A stretch of 64,000 bases of DNA, from assembly GCF_033807575.1 (NCBI RefSeq), contig NC_084704.1, positions 30,605,968 through 30,669,967 of the forward strand, in the 5' to 3' direction. Of the stretch, positions 33,886 through 44,254 are shown piece by piece. Within the stretch, counting starts at the first letter, position 1. Each line of letters starts with the position of its first letter. This DNA is from Cydia pomonella. Its lineage: Eukaryota > Arthropoda > Insecta > Lepidoptera > Tortricidae. The notes below the pieces were generated by a model, which worked only from the letters and a program-made list of their open reading frames with translations, was not told the DNA's origin and made no database searches. Position numbers and translations under genes: made by a program.

Positions 33886-36560
33886 TATTATTATTTATTT
33901 CCTTTATTTATTTTTGGTCTTAGGCTAGGTCATTTATAATATGAATATAAAAGTAAAATATAAAAACACTCACAAAACAATACAAAATATATATAAACAC
34001 ATTATAAAAAACCTAACCTAGGGTGCCGCCAGCAGCGGGGCAGGGCCCAAGCTGCCTGTGGTCTGGGCCGCAGAGAGAGGAACCGGCGGACTATCCGCGC
34101 CGTGTCCAAGATCACCGCCTTCTGCATCTGACCCTTGATCCAACCACCTAGCGAGAGTCTCTCAAGGTGTTGGTCGAGACTCTTCGCTATGAGACCGTTC
34201 GCTGAAACGACTATCGGGACAATGATCGTCGAATCAACATCCCACATGGCGGTTATCTCGTGAGCCAAGTCTAGGTACTTACTGGACTTGTCCTTCTCGG
34301 CTTTCACGAGATTCTCATCATGGGGGATGGTGATGTCGACGAGCACGGCCCGGCGTTGCGATCGATCTATTATCACGATGTCAGGCTTATTGGCTACAAT
34401 AGTCCTGTCGGTAATAATAGATCGATCCCAATAGAGCGTGGCACGACCATTTTCGAGAACTGACGCAGGTGAGTACTTGTAGTACGGTACTTCGCGGTCC
34501 ACAAGGCCGTATAGAAGAGCAAGTTGCTGGTGAATAATCCTGGCTACGAGATTATGTCTGTGCAAGTACTCGCCGTTAGCAAGATGAGAACAACCGGAAA
34601 TGATATGCCTGAGTGACTCTCCGGGACGGCGGCATGCCCGACAAATGTCGACCGTACCGTCCTTCAGGATATATTTCCGATAGTTGTTCGTCATCATCAC
34701 TTCGTCCGCAATTGCACAGGCAAAAAATTCGGTTTCTCCGAAGAGGTCCCCGAATCGTAACCAGTTCACCGACGCGAGCAGGTCTACGTCGGGTCCCGTG
34801 AGGGCCTTGTAGAACCGCCCGTGTAGCACCTTACTCTCCCATGCCGCCTTGCGATCCGCAGTACTTAGTACCACAGGTTTGCGCCAGTTCTCGTTTGCCA
34901 AGGAGAGCGGCGTGAGGTTCCTATCTACTGCCACCACATCACGATGCATCCCACACTCGTTGTTAAGGAAATAATTCCTGAGATTGCACACCTCGCGGTT
35001 GTGGAGATCTTTGGCGTTTAGGAAGCCGCGACCTCCACACTTCCGTGAGATGTACAATCTCATAACTGACGAGCGTGGGTGTAGCATACGGTGTGTGGTT
35101 AGCAGTAGTCGGACCCTCCGATCCAGGGCGTCCAGCTCGGTCTGAGTCCACCTTAGTATGCCAAAGGAGTATGTGAGTAGGGGCATTACCCAGGCGTTGA
35201 AGGCGCGCACTTTGTTGCCTCCTGACAAAAGACTGTTAAGGACTTTTGTGAGCCGACTGAAAAAGCGCTCCTTCACCGACTGTCTAATACCCTCGTCCTC
35301 AATACCCAACGACTGTGTCATACCAAGGTATTTGTAGGTTTCTGATTCAGAGATAGATCTGAAAGACATTGTCTCAGAAAGTTGTAAATTTGTTGAATTT
35401 ACAACCTTCCCCCGCTGTACATGCATAACCGCACATTTATCGACACCAAACTCCATGTTGATGGCACTACTGAAAACTTCGGTGGTTTTCAGTAGCTCCA
35501 ACAAGTCTTGGCTATTTGGTGCAAATAATTTGAGATCATCCATGTACAGAAGGTGAGAAATGACTTCACCCTCTCTCCGAAGCCGGCAACCTAGTCCCGA
35601 ATCCTTCAGCAGGGTGCTGAGGGGATTCAGAGCTAGGCAGAACCACAGGGGACTCAGACTATCACCCTGGAATATTCCTCGCTCAATCCTTATAAAATCC
35701 TGCGGGCCAGGGCGGTCATCCCCACCTCCTGGTTGACGAAGGACTGTGGTCCACTGCCTCATACACGCGCTTAAGAAGGCTCTTAAAGCTGTATCAACTT
35801 TATACAGCTCTAAGACCCTCCCCAGCCATGAGTGAGGCACCGAATCATAGGCCTTCTTGTAGTCAATCCAAGCAGCAGAGAGGGCCCCCTTATTCCGCCG
35901 GATTTTTTGGCAAATGGTCATGTCTATGAGGAGGAGCTCTTTAGTACCACGGGACCCAACCCTACATCCATTTTGAGCGGAGGCCAAAATGTTGTTAGCG
36001 ACAATATGCGCGTTTATTTTTGATCTCAAAATGGATGTAAGGAGCTTGTAGAGTGTAGGCAAGCACGTGATGGGTCTGTAGTTCTTTGCTTCCGTGGCAC
36101 TACCGGACTTATAGAGCAGGAAGGTGACACCAGTTGTTAAGGAAGGTGGAAGAGAACCAAGCTCGAGGGCTTGTTGAAATTGTGCTGCCAAGCGTGAGTG
36201 CGAGCATCGGAACCATTTTAGCCAGAAGTTGTGCAATCCATCCGGCCCAGGGCTTTTCCAGTTCTGAGCCGTGCGGATGGCACAACTTACGTCATCGGGG
36301 CTGATGGTGATTGCCCCCATAGGTTCGATGGACTCGCACTCACGCTCGACAACACTCATCCAACCCCCCTCGGTGTGTTCGACAGGCACTGACCAGATGC
36401 TACGCCAGAAATCAGTCATGGCAGTAGCATCTGGCGACCGCGTGTCGGACGCACGAAGGTTGGTTTCCTCCCACTTTCGGTATACCTTCCTTTGATCACT
36501 CTGAAAAAGACGATTCTGCTGGAATCGATCCACACGCTTTCTATTATTTATTATTATTAT
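33886..36560 (-). mobile_element. R4/Dong-clade retrotransposon inserted in a (TAA)n tract
   Basis: The reverse-strand element is framed by TAA-repeat tracts on both sides (ATTATTATTATTATTT at 33886 and TATTATTTATTATTATTAT at 36542). Dong of Bombyx mori, the type member, is known to insert into TAA repeats. The reading frame starts directly inside the right-hand tract without an ATG, so the 5' part is missing. The 3' UTR (about 100 nt) carries AATAAATAAAGG before the repeat. Confidence 0.75.
34002..36533 (-). CDS. RT/endonuclease polyprotein of an R4/Dong-like retrotransposon, 5'-truncated
   Basis: 843 uninterrupted residues. RT domain: NWKSPGPDGL (91-100), YRPITCLPTLYKLL (152-165), WIDYKKAYDSVPHSWL (222-237, catalytic Asp), RGIFQGDSLSPLWF (285-298) and YMDDLKLF (330-337, catalytic Asp pair). 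After the thumb comes a CX2CX8HX4C zinc knuckle (631-647, CRACRRPGESLRHIISGC), then a restriction-like endonuclease core KPDIVIID...AVLVDITIP (716-737) followed by EKDKSSKY. This order (RT, then CCHC, then PD-D endonuclease) defines the site-selective R2/R4 group; the DYKKAYDSVPHSW and YMDDLKL wording points to R4/Dong. The first codon is GTG and an in-frame TAA lies just upstream in the repeat, so the N-terminus is lost. No stops or frameshifts are seen. Confidence 0.85.
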   Translation of the reverse strand: MDRFQQNRLFQSDQRKVYRKWEETNLRASDTRSPDATAMTDFWRSIWSVPVEHTEGGWMSVVERECESIEPMGAITISPDDVSCAIRTAQNWKSPGPDGLHNFWLKWFRCSHSRLAAQFQQALELGSLPPSLTTGVTFLLYKSGSATEAKNYRPITCLPTLYKLLTSILRSKINAHIVANNILASAQNGCRVGSRGTKELLLIDMTICQKIRRNKGALSAAWIDYKKAYDSVPHSWLGRVLELYKVDTALRAFLSACMRQWTTVLRQPGGGDDRPGPQDFIRIERGIFQGDSLSPLWFCLALNPLSTLLKDSGLGCRLRREGEVISHLLYMDDLKLFAPNSQDLLELLKTTEVFSSAINMEFGVDKCAVMHVQRGKVVNSTNLQLSETMSFRSISESETYKYLGMTQSLGIEDEGIRQSVKERFFSRLTKVLNSLLSGGNKVRAFNAWVMPLLTYSFGILRWTQTELDALDRRVRLLLTTHRMLHPRSSVMRLYISRKCGGRGFLNAKDLHNREVCNLRNYFLNNECGMHRDVVAVDRNLTPLSLANENWRKPVVLSTADRKAAWESKVLHGRFYKALTGPDVDLLASVNWLRFGDLFGETEFFACAIADEVMMTNNYRKYILKDGTVDICRACRRPGESLRHIISGCSHLANGEYLHRHNLVARIIHQQLALLYGLVDREVPYYKYSPASVLENGRATLYWDRSIITDRTIVANKPDIVIIDRSQRRAVLVDITIPHDENLVKAEKDKSSKYLDLAHEITAMWDVDSTIIVPIVVSANGLIAKSLDQHLERLSLGGWIKGQMQKAVILDTARIVRRFLSLRPRPQAAWALPRCWRHPRLGFL

Positions 36561-36670
36561 ATTAAATTAACTTTCATATTGTAAATAGTTGTTAGGTGTT
36601 TTGAAGATCACTAACTTATAAACTTTATAAAGGACCAGTTTCGTCTCTTCTGCATGAAAATTACCTATTA

Positions 36671-36819
36671 TACAGTAAGCATTAAATAGGTAGTGACCGC
36701 CAAAGTGGCAAAATATATTAAATACATACATATAATAAAATTATTCCAAAGGTAACAAATGTGTGTCACGATATAAGAATTTGCCCACTTTGGTCTACTC
36801 GTATTTGATGCCTACTGTA
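36671..36819. mobile_element. Palindromic element H1
   Basis: TACAGTAAGCATTAAATAGG at the left and CGTATTTGATGCCTACTGTA at the right are imperfect inverted ends, with inner pair CCGCCAAAGTGGCAAA and TTTGCCCACTTTGG. It shares its last two bases, TA, with the next element. Confidence 0.65.
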
Positions 36820-36957
36820 CAGTAGCCATCAGATATAACGGGACGGGCAAGGTGCTCAAAAATATCTGAACACGCATTTATAATGCCTTGATAATAGAGG
36901 CGTGTTCAGATATTTGTGAGCACCATGGCCGCTCCGATATATTTGATGGCGACTGTA
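36818..36957. mobile_element. Palindromic element H2
   Basis: Left TACAGTAGCCATCAGATATA, right TATATTTGATGGCGACTGTA. The inner pair GGTGCTCAAAAATATCTGAA and TTCAGATATTTGTGAGCACC is nearly perfect. It abuts H1 head to tail at a TA, as if both used the same target dinucleotide. Confidence 0.75.
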
Positions 36958-37645
36958 CCTACCTATTTTAACAGAAGTGTACATACTAAACAATGTTTCT
37001 ACAAAAACAAATAATTATTTTTAACAATTAGATCAACGTTTTATATTAGTAGTATTAGCGAATTAAATTTACTAATCAGTAATTTAATTTAATAATCCGG
37101 TAGATTAAAAGGTAATTAATAACAATAAAGTGTCAAATGGTTGATTAGAGCGCGTGGACTATGAGTATGTTATTATTATTTTAGCCATAGATAACGATTT
37201 TTTTTAATTGCTTAGACACCTTAAAAAATAGAGGTTCTCAATTTATATACCTACCTCGTTTTTTATGTTGGTGACCAATGAACTTTAACTCCAGGTTTTA
37301 GGGTTCCGTAATAGTCCACAATAGTCATTAGCACTTTACAAATGTAAACGAACAATTTCACGTGACTTCAGTTCTTTATTTAAAGTAAACTACCTATAAA
37401 TACTTTGTTGATATTTTGATCTAATTATTATGATACGACCTTGACACGACTCGCAATATATCTAGCGCGCACCAATTACTTTAATAACAAAAGAAACAGA
37501 GCCATTCATTGCCCCGTAGGTAAAGGAACAGAGTTTTAATTGTACAACTTCTGGATAAACAGTCCAGTAGAGTAAGTATTAGGTCCATCTTTGAGAAATA
37601 TGTCATTCGTCGTATCCAACTCGAACGGGCAGTGTTCGGGAAGCT
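36958..37645. other. Intergenic, nothing recognised
   Basis: A short family E-like start (TTTTAGGGTTCCGTAATAG) lies at 37298-37316. No gene is supported. Confidence 0.4.
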
Positions 37646-37647
37646 AG

Positions 37648-37925
37648 GTTTTCCTTATACTACGGCTGTGGCAAACAAGCATACGGCCCGACTGATGGTA
37701 AGCAGTCTCCGTAGCCTATGGACGTCTGCAATTCTAGAGGTGTTACATGCGCGCTGCCGACCCCCCATGGGCATGGGCTAACACTGCGCACCCCCGTTAG
37801 AGCTGGCAACCCTACTCAACGGCAAGAACATACCACTATGAGTAGGATCTAGTGTTATTTGGCTGCGGTTTTCCGTAAGGTGGAAGTACTTCCCCAGGTG
37901 GACTCTGCTCTAGATTTAGAATGAC
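37648..37925 (+). repeat. Family R1 repeat, long copy
   Basis: Same extended organisation as 6948-7205: the R1 core, then GGCAACCCTACTCAACGGCA, TAGTGTTATTTGGCTGCGG and GGTGGAAGTACTTCCCCAG. Confidence 0.75.
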
Positions 37926-37929
37926 GATG

Positions 37930-38520
37930 ATGATGGAGGTATGTAATATCTTCTCGTCTACAATACCACAATATCTTACGATAATGGTGTGTTATCTACT
38001 GCAGTCACAAAGTCAAATTCACCATGTTTGGCAGCAACCATTGGTCGAAATTTTCCTGTGAAATCAAATTGGCATTGAGAAAATTTAGCTCGTCGTAGCT
38101 CTGTGAACAAGGCACATTGCTCCGAGGATCAAAATCAACTTGGGCAAAAAGGTACTTGAATGACTAACACGAACGTACGACCCAGCGTAGAGAAGGCACT
38201 CGACATTCTACAAGATGGGATGCCGATCTGATTACTAAAATCGCAGTTTGCCTCCGACAGAAAATTGGTAACCATTGTATGAAGACAACGCTCAATCGGC
38301 CGATCCTTGGTCAATCAATCATAAATATCAATCTCCCTTGCATTGGTTAAAAAATACATGTGATGAAAATACAAACAATAAACCCGTCTAGCGACTAATT
38401 TCGATTGAAAAACAACGTACGATATGATACAAATCTCTGTGATTGAAAGGCAATAAAAAATCAGATTAAGACTGGAAAGACCAAAACCCAGTAGCTGTCT
38501 CACCAAAGATAAAGGATTAA
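37930..38520. other. Upstream region of the protease gene
   Basis: No exon recognised. It presumably holds upstream control sequence for the downstream protease, but no site could be identified. Confidence 0.35.
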
Positions 38521-38524
38521 GTCG

Positions 38525-38534
38525 TATATATAAA
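38525..38534 (+). promoter_or_regulatory. TATA box of the protease gene
   Basis: TATATATAAA, 55 bp before the coding ATG. Transcription would be expected to start about 30 bp downstream, near 38555, leaving a 5' UTR of about 35 nt. Confidence 0.7.
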
Positions 38535-38588
38535 TACGCGAGGTCGCTCCGACTAGTCGAATCGTTTGATTTGATTAGTCTAAGCGGC

Positions 38589-39440
38589 ATGCACGCGTTT
38601 GTGATCATTCTTCTGTGTGCCACTGTGGGCCAGGCGGCGGACTGGTCCGGCTACCATCGGAGGGTGGGCATTCCGGAGGCAGAAAGGATAAGACAAGCCG
38701 AACAAACCATTTTCATCAACAAAATCGTCGGTGGGGTGATCGCCCCCGTCTACCAACACCCGTACCTCGCCGGGCTAATCATGGACCTCATCGGGCTGCC
38801 CCATACCTCGGCTTGCGGGGGCTCCGTCATCTCCAGCAACAGGATCCTCACAGCGGCGCACTGCTGGAATGACGGCAACTTCCAAGCCTGGAGATTCACC
38901 GTCGTGCTCGGTTCAGCTTTCCTGTACCACGGTGGCTTGAGAACAGTTGCGTCCTCCATAGCACCCCATCCTCACTACAATGCCAGAACGCTAGCCAACG
39001 ACGTCGCTATTCTATATCTTCCTACGAATATCCAGTTCTCTCATGCGATTCAACCAGTAGTGCTACCGACAGGGCCATGGAGAAACTTCGATCTACATAA
39101 CATTTGGGCGTACGCGTCAGGATACGGAAGGTATTCTGACGTGACTAACCCTACTATAAACACTATGGTTAGGAACGTATTTCTTCGAATAATTACAAAT
39201 GAAGAATGTTCTAGAGTGTACGGTGATATAGTAACCGAGTCAAACGTTTGTACGTGCGGGCAAGGCGGGGTAGGTATTTGCCGAGGCGACTCAGGAGGAC
39301 CGCTGATTGTGCAGAATGCAGGACAAAACGTCTTGGTCGGAGTGAGCTCATTCGTCGCTAGCGACGGATGTAAGCTGGGACATCCGTCTGCTTTTGCCCG
39401 AGTCACTTCCTATGTGGATTGGATACGCTTGCATTTATAA
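38589..39440 (+). CDS. Secreted chymotrypsin-like serine protease (S1A), single exon
   Basis: 283 residues. Hydrophobic signal peptide MHAFVIILLCATVGQA, a propeptide of about 28 residues ending NK, then the mature N-terminus IVGG (46-49), consistent with activation by tryptic cleavage after Lys45. The catalytic triad is intact: His91 in LTAAHC, Asp138 in NDVAIL and Ser235 in CRGDSGGP. Six cysteines (76/92, 207/221 or 223, 231/261) fit the three usual disulfides, with one extra in CTCG. The residue six before the active Ser (S1 pocket, chymotrypsin 189) is Gly229, not Asp, which argues against trypsin and fits insect chymotrypsin/brachyurin (collagenase-like) digestive enzymes. I chose the ATG at 38589 because the in-frame codon further upstream is TTG. 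Complete gene without introns; probably a gut or moulting-fluid protease, but tissue is not shown by sequence. Confidence 0.93.
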   Translation: MHAFVIILLCATVGQAADWSGYHRRVGIPEAERIRQAEQTIFINKIVGGVIAPVYQHPYLAGLIMDLIGLPHTSACGGSVISSNRILTAAHCWNDGNFQAWRFTVVLGSAFLYHGGLRTVASSIAPHPHYNARTLANDVAILYLPTNIQFSHAIQPVVLPTGPWRNFDLHNIWAYASGYGRYSDVTNPTINTMVRNVFLRIITNEECSRVYGDIVTESNVCTCGQGGVGICRGDSGGPLIVQNAGQNVLVGVSSFVASDGCKLGHPSAFARVTSYVDWIRLHL

Positions 39441-39541
39441 TGTGAACTAGAGCGTTTGAAACTCCATGGCAATGTCGTTATTTGAGGAATAATCTTACGT
39501 TTTGTAATTTTGTGTATCCGTTATTATTGTTTTTTAATGAA

Positions 39542-39547
39542 AATAAA
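39542..39547 (+). terminator. Poly(A) signal of the protease gene
   Basis: AATAAA about 100 nt after the stop codon, in TGAAAATAAACTGTG context. Confidence 0.75.
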
Positions 39548-39935
39548 CTGTGTTTATTACGCGCAAGATTTATTTTTTAGTCTTTTAAAACCCATGCAGT
39601 CTATTTGAAGTAGCCTTGAATTCAACAAAAAAACGTTATAGAAAGCAGTAATTAGTGTCTATCGCTCGTTAAGTAACGTATTAGTTTCCAGCAAGTCGTG
39701 TCACTCCCGGAAGCTAATGGCAAATTCAAAATGACTCGGCCTCGGAAATTGACTAATGGAACCAATCTATCCGCACCTACTTATACCGCGGTAAACCGAC
39801 GTGATTGGTAATTATGCAGATAGCTTGTACTCTAGCTGACACCTATCTATAAATAAATTGTATTTTAAGGGTCATAATATTTTTATTAAAAATTTAAAAA
39901 ATAAAAATCATGTTTGCATACTTCACTCTTTTTTT

Positions 39936-40832
39936 AGGGTTCCGTAGCCAAATGGCAAAAAACGGAACCCTTATAGATTCGTCATGTCCGTCTGTCTGTC
40001 CGATTCTGTCACAGCCACTTTTTTCCGAAACTATAAAAGCTATACTGTTCAAACTTGGTACGTAGATGTATTCTATGAACCGCATTATGATGTTATCACA
40101 AAAATAGAAAAAAAACAATAAATTTTGGGGGTTCCCCATACTTAGAACTGAAACTCAAAAAATCTTTTTTCATCAAACCCATACGTGTGGGGTATCTATG
40201 GATAGGTCTTTAAAAATGATATTGAGGTTTCTAATATCATTTTTTTCTAAACTGAATAGTTTGCGCGAGAGACACTTCCAAAGTGGTAAAAAGTGTGTCG
40301 TCCCCCCCGTAACTTCTAAAATACCAGAATGAAAAATCTAAAAAAAATATATGATATACATTTCCATGCAAACTTCCACCGAAAATTGGTTTGAACGAGA
40401 TCTAGTTAGTAGTTTTTTTTTTTTAATACGTCATAAAAATTAAAAAAAAATTTTTTTTTCATCAAACCCATACGTTCCCCATACTTAGAACTGAAACTCA
40501 AAAAATCTTTTTTCATCAAACCCATACGTGTGGGGTATCTAGGGATAGGTCTTCAAAAATGATATTTAGGTTTCTAATTTCATTTTTTTCTAAACTGAAT
40601 AGTTTGCGCGAGAGACACTTCCAAAGTGAAAAAATGTGTGTCCCCCCCCCCCCCCCTGTAACTTCTAAAATAACAGAATGAAAAATCTAAAAAAAATATA
40701 TGATATACATTACCATGCAAACTTCCACCGAAAATTGGTTTGAACCAGATCTAGTAAGTAGTTTTTTTTAATACGTCATAAATGGTACGGAACCCTTCAT
40801 GGGCGAGTCCGACTCGCACTTGGTCGCTTTTT
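39936..40832 (+). repeat. Family E repeat, long copy with internal tandem duplication
   Basis: Starts AGGGTTCCGTAGCCAAATGG and ends GTCCGACTCGCACTTGGTCG. A ~330-bp internal block beginning CATCAAACCCATACG and containing GATAGGTCTT, TTTGCGCGAGAGACACTTCC and CAAACTTCCACCGAAAATTG occurs twice. No coding capacity. Confidence 0.8.
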
Positions 40833-40876
40833 TATTTGTATGTTAGTCCTAATCAGAATCAAGACCTATTTCCCAA

Positions 40877-41369
40877 TATACAGGGCATCCCAAGACTATG
40901 GGACATCAAGGGAAAGTACCTTAAATATAGTCGATAGGATATTTTGCTGAAAGAAGACTTTACGTTATTATTAAAAGTCAGTAATTCTGCATTTAAAGAT
41001 TTTCTAAGAATTACTTGCTTCATCAGGGAATCGAACTCGAACTAACTTAATAATTTTCTTGAAATTTGACTCAAACATTTTACGTTGTTCCTTTCTTTTA
41101 AAATACTATGTTACTTAAGAAGAATTATTATTTTTTGTCGATTCTTTCGATTGGCATCATAAAAATAGGGGTGATTTTTTTTTTCACATTTAAGTCGACA
41201 GCACGAAGCAGCAATTCAGCAGACGAAGCAAGTAATTCTTAGAAAATCTTTAAATGCACAATTACTGACTTTTAAAAATAACATAAAGTCTTCTTTCAGC
41301 AAAATATCCTATCTACGATATTTAAGGTACTTTTCGTTGATGTCCCATAGTCTTGGGACGTCCTGTATA
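40877..41369. mobile_element. Long-armed palindromic element (~490 bp)
   Basis: The left arm starts TATACAGGGCATCCCAAGAC; the right arm is the near-complement of TATACAGGACGTCCCAAGAC. Arms extend about 150 bp: TTTGCTGAAAGAAGACTTTA and AAGTCTTCTTTCAGCAAAAT, then AGATTTTCTAAGAATTACTT and AAGTAATTCTTAGAAAATCT. The central loop of about 180 bp is AT-rich. Confidence 0.8.
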
Positions 41370-44001
41370 GTGTCCCAATAATGTTATTTCCATTCCGTTA
41401 CAATTTTCATACACTTTGTATAACGGCAACGGAATGGAAGAACGGAAAATGTATAGAGAGTTTGATACACTTTTTTTCTTATTATGATCGATAGAGCTCG
41501 AGCGTAGTATCGGGAATGTGATCTCAATTGCAAGACAATATTAATAATTAAAGTAGCTCACGTATCAAAAGTCAAAAGTATACATTTTGTTCAGCAGTAG
41601 AAGGAGAAATATTTTCAGTGTTTTCTGCTGAAGCCGGCCACCCACGTCTTACATATAAGTTTGTCACTCTAGCGGATATCTGCATCCCCTTTTTACAGGA
41701 CTGATTTTGGTAAAATTGATCAGATAAAGGTTTCATAGTAAGATGAAATACAAGTTAGATATACCTTCTATAATTCGAGAGGCGCGTTTTCTTTTCGTTT
41801 TATTCTATACTGACAGAGTGACGGGCAAAAACTAGTCTAGTATATAACTTGGAGACATTAATCAATGAAATCTAGCTTATTCTGCTGAGATTCGTGACAG
41901 GAATCCCCATCAGCAGTTTAATAACTCAGTGGTTTGTCAGCCCAAATCGAACGGTTGATAAATTTCCCGAGGGCCCAACGTCGACGCATACGTTTAAAAT
42001 ATCGGGTGACCGACGTCGTCGCTGGTCGCCGAAATTGCTGGTATTTAATATACATTTATAATGAGGTGATTCATTATTCTCACTTTTTGAGCCTACCATG
42101 TGTTTAAATTGTATACGTGTTTTTATTCCTGAAAAGGCAACCTTGTTATCTAATTAATATACATGACATAGTGTTACATTTACAAATCGAAAACCCAAGG
42201 CGAAAAGCGGAGGGTTTTTGTGACTTGGGTTCCAAATTTTAATAATATCCATCAGATATCTATCGTTATTATATTGGTTCTCGGATCTGACCATATATTT
42301 GCTACTTTATGTTGTGTACGAGTATAAACTGAGGAAAACCGATAAAGCGAAGCCTAAAAGGTCCGAGCGCGATTCGTTACAAGAAAACTTTCCCTCGTAG
42401 AATAACGCCATGTATTTGTGTAGGTTATTTTACCATAGTGTCACTTACGAGTATAAACGATAGTCAATAAATATTTTTGAAAATGCTGAAGAGATTTTGC
42501 TACCTATCAAAATCCTGTGCTGATTAAAATTGTGTTATTACGACATAATAAAATAATTATCAAACCAAACGTGGCTTCCTAGGATTCATAGAAAAAAAAA
42601 AAAGAGTTCATAGTGCTTCAGTAGTTGACGAAGTTTTTATAATATTTATTTCATTAACCTTATTCCATCAATTTATTTAGAAATAGAAATATTTTTATTC
42701 GTGAACATAAACGAACAACATACTTATATAAAACGTATTTCAAACAAGAAAGTAAAGTTAAGTTAAGAAACAGGTACAATCAGCAGGAGTAACTAAACTG
42801 GCATATAGCTGGCAGGGTGCTAAAAGTAACGTTCGGATGATAACTGCGGCAACAGTACTGTTGCAGCATTACTGCTGTGGCATTGATGCGGGTGCTGACA
42901 CTGTCAACATCCTCAATAAAACGAGTGACGAATTGAACATTCTAATCACGGCAGTAATGCGGTAACGAACGTCACACGTACCTAATTTTATTGTTGAAGC
43001 ACAATTACCCAGTAGGGAGCAAAGTAGGCACATTTCACAGTGGTCAAAGAGGTGTCCAAGCAATTTTGAACACCTCGCTCGCTTAGCAACTTCCGCTTCT
43101 GCCTGTAGGTATATGACGTAAAGGAATACTTGAAACGGGTAACGAGTGAAAAGCATTGCAAATAATATTCATAAATATTCCCGAAGACACATGAGAACGA
43201 TAAATATAAAGAAATTTCACCCTCGTGTGTCTTTTACAGTACAGGGAACGAATGAGAGGATTCAAACCATATATCAGGCAAATCGTGTGGGCAAGGTATT
43301 ATGGAACAAAGACGGAAATTACCTGGAGCACCATAGTCATTTAAGGGTCGATTTTTATGATTTCTAATTCTCTTTGTCGCCAGGTTTGGAATAAAATTTG
43401 GCTGGTTTTATCAGCTCCTCATTCTGAGCAAAATAATACCATAATTACAATTTATCCCAAAAAAAATGTGTGTATTTTTCCTTTGGTTTACGAAACTACC
43501 ATACTTTTTCGCAACTCAGAGAAAAATTGTTTTAAGGTATACGGTAAAATTGCGCTTACCTACATTGTACAGAATAAAATAGACAACATAATTATATTTA
43601 TTTACCAAATTTTGTTAAAATGCGACGAAATTCGACATCAAAATATCGCCCCCTAAGTCTTTTATCACGTCACGTACATAAAAGTAGCATATGAATGCAC
43701 AAATTCTACGTAAACGAAGCCGCGGGTAGAAGCTAGTTCTTTATCTCAACGTTTTCAACGAGTTCCGTTGCTCTACAGAAATTATGAAGTAAAAATGTTT
43801 TGTCTCCGGGAGCAATCTCCGTAGAATATCTCTGCGAGCAGTAAATCTCCACGACGATTCTTAACGGTATCATTAAGCCTGGGTCCCGTTGTAGACTGAG
43901 AGCCGAATATAAATTGATAATACGACTGAATACAGTAACATATGAACTACTGTATTCGGTCGCAACAAACTAGAGTTTCTGCTTGTGAATTAGGTATCTA
44001 C
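41370..44001. other. Intergenic, no gene recognised
   Basis: I searched for the missing first immunoglobulin-domain exon of the beat gene here and found none. Open frames at 42869-43656 lack motifs and splice context. A 16-base A run sits near 42590. Confidence 0.4.
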
Positions 44002-44254
44002 AGGCTGTAACAAAAATAGTGGGGATGAGTTTAAGGTCATATTCAGTATCGTGCTTTGATTAGGAAAAATAAAAGAAACATTTTTTAAGCGTGAAATATT
44101 TTTGGCCTTTGTTGGAGGGTTGATCGACTTGAACGACCTGTCCCATAGAAAAAAAATGTATGCGTCAACAAAAATATTCTTTTATTTTTTTTTCTAATCA
44201 GAACACGATACTGAATATGCCCTTAAACGGATCCCCACTATTTTCGTTACACCT
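44002..44254. mobile_element. Palindromic element, ~250 bp
   Basis: Left AGGCTGTAACAAAAATAGTG and the right-end complement AGGTGTAACGAAAATAGTG. The following GTCATATTCAGTATCGTG and its partner CACGATACTGAATATG extend the arms to about 65 bp. Confidence 0.75.

Noticed and set aside
38571..38588. Protease start six codons upstream
   Set aside because: The codon there is TTG; the ATG at 38589 directly precedes a good signal peptide.
42869..43656. Candidate first Ig-domain exon of beat
   Set aside because: The frames here lack a Cys-Trp-Cys pattern and have no paired splice sites.
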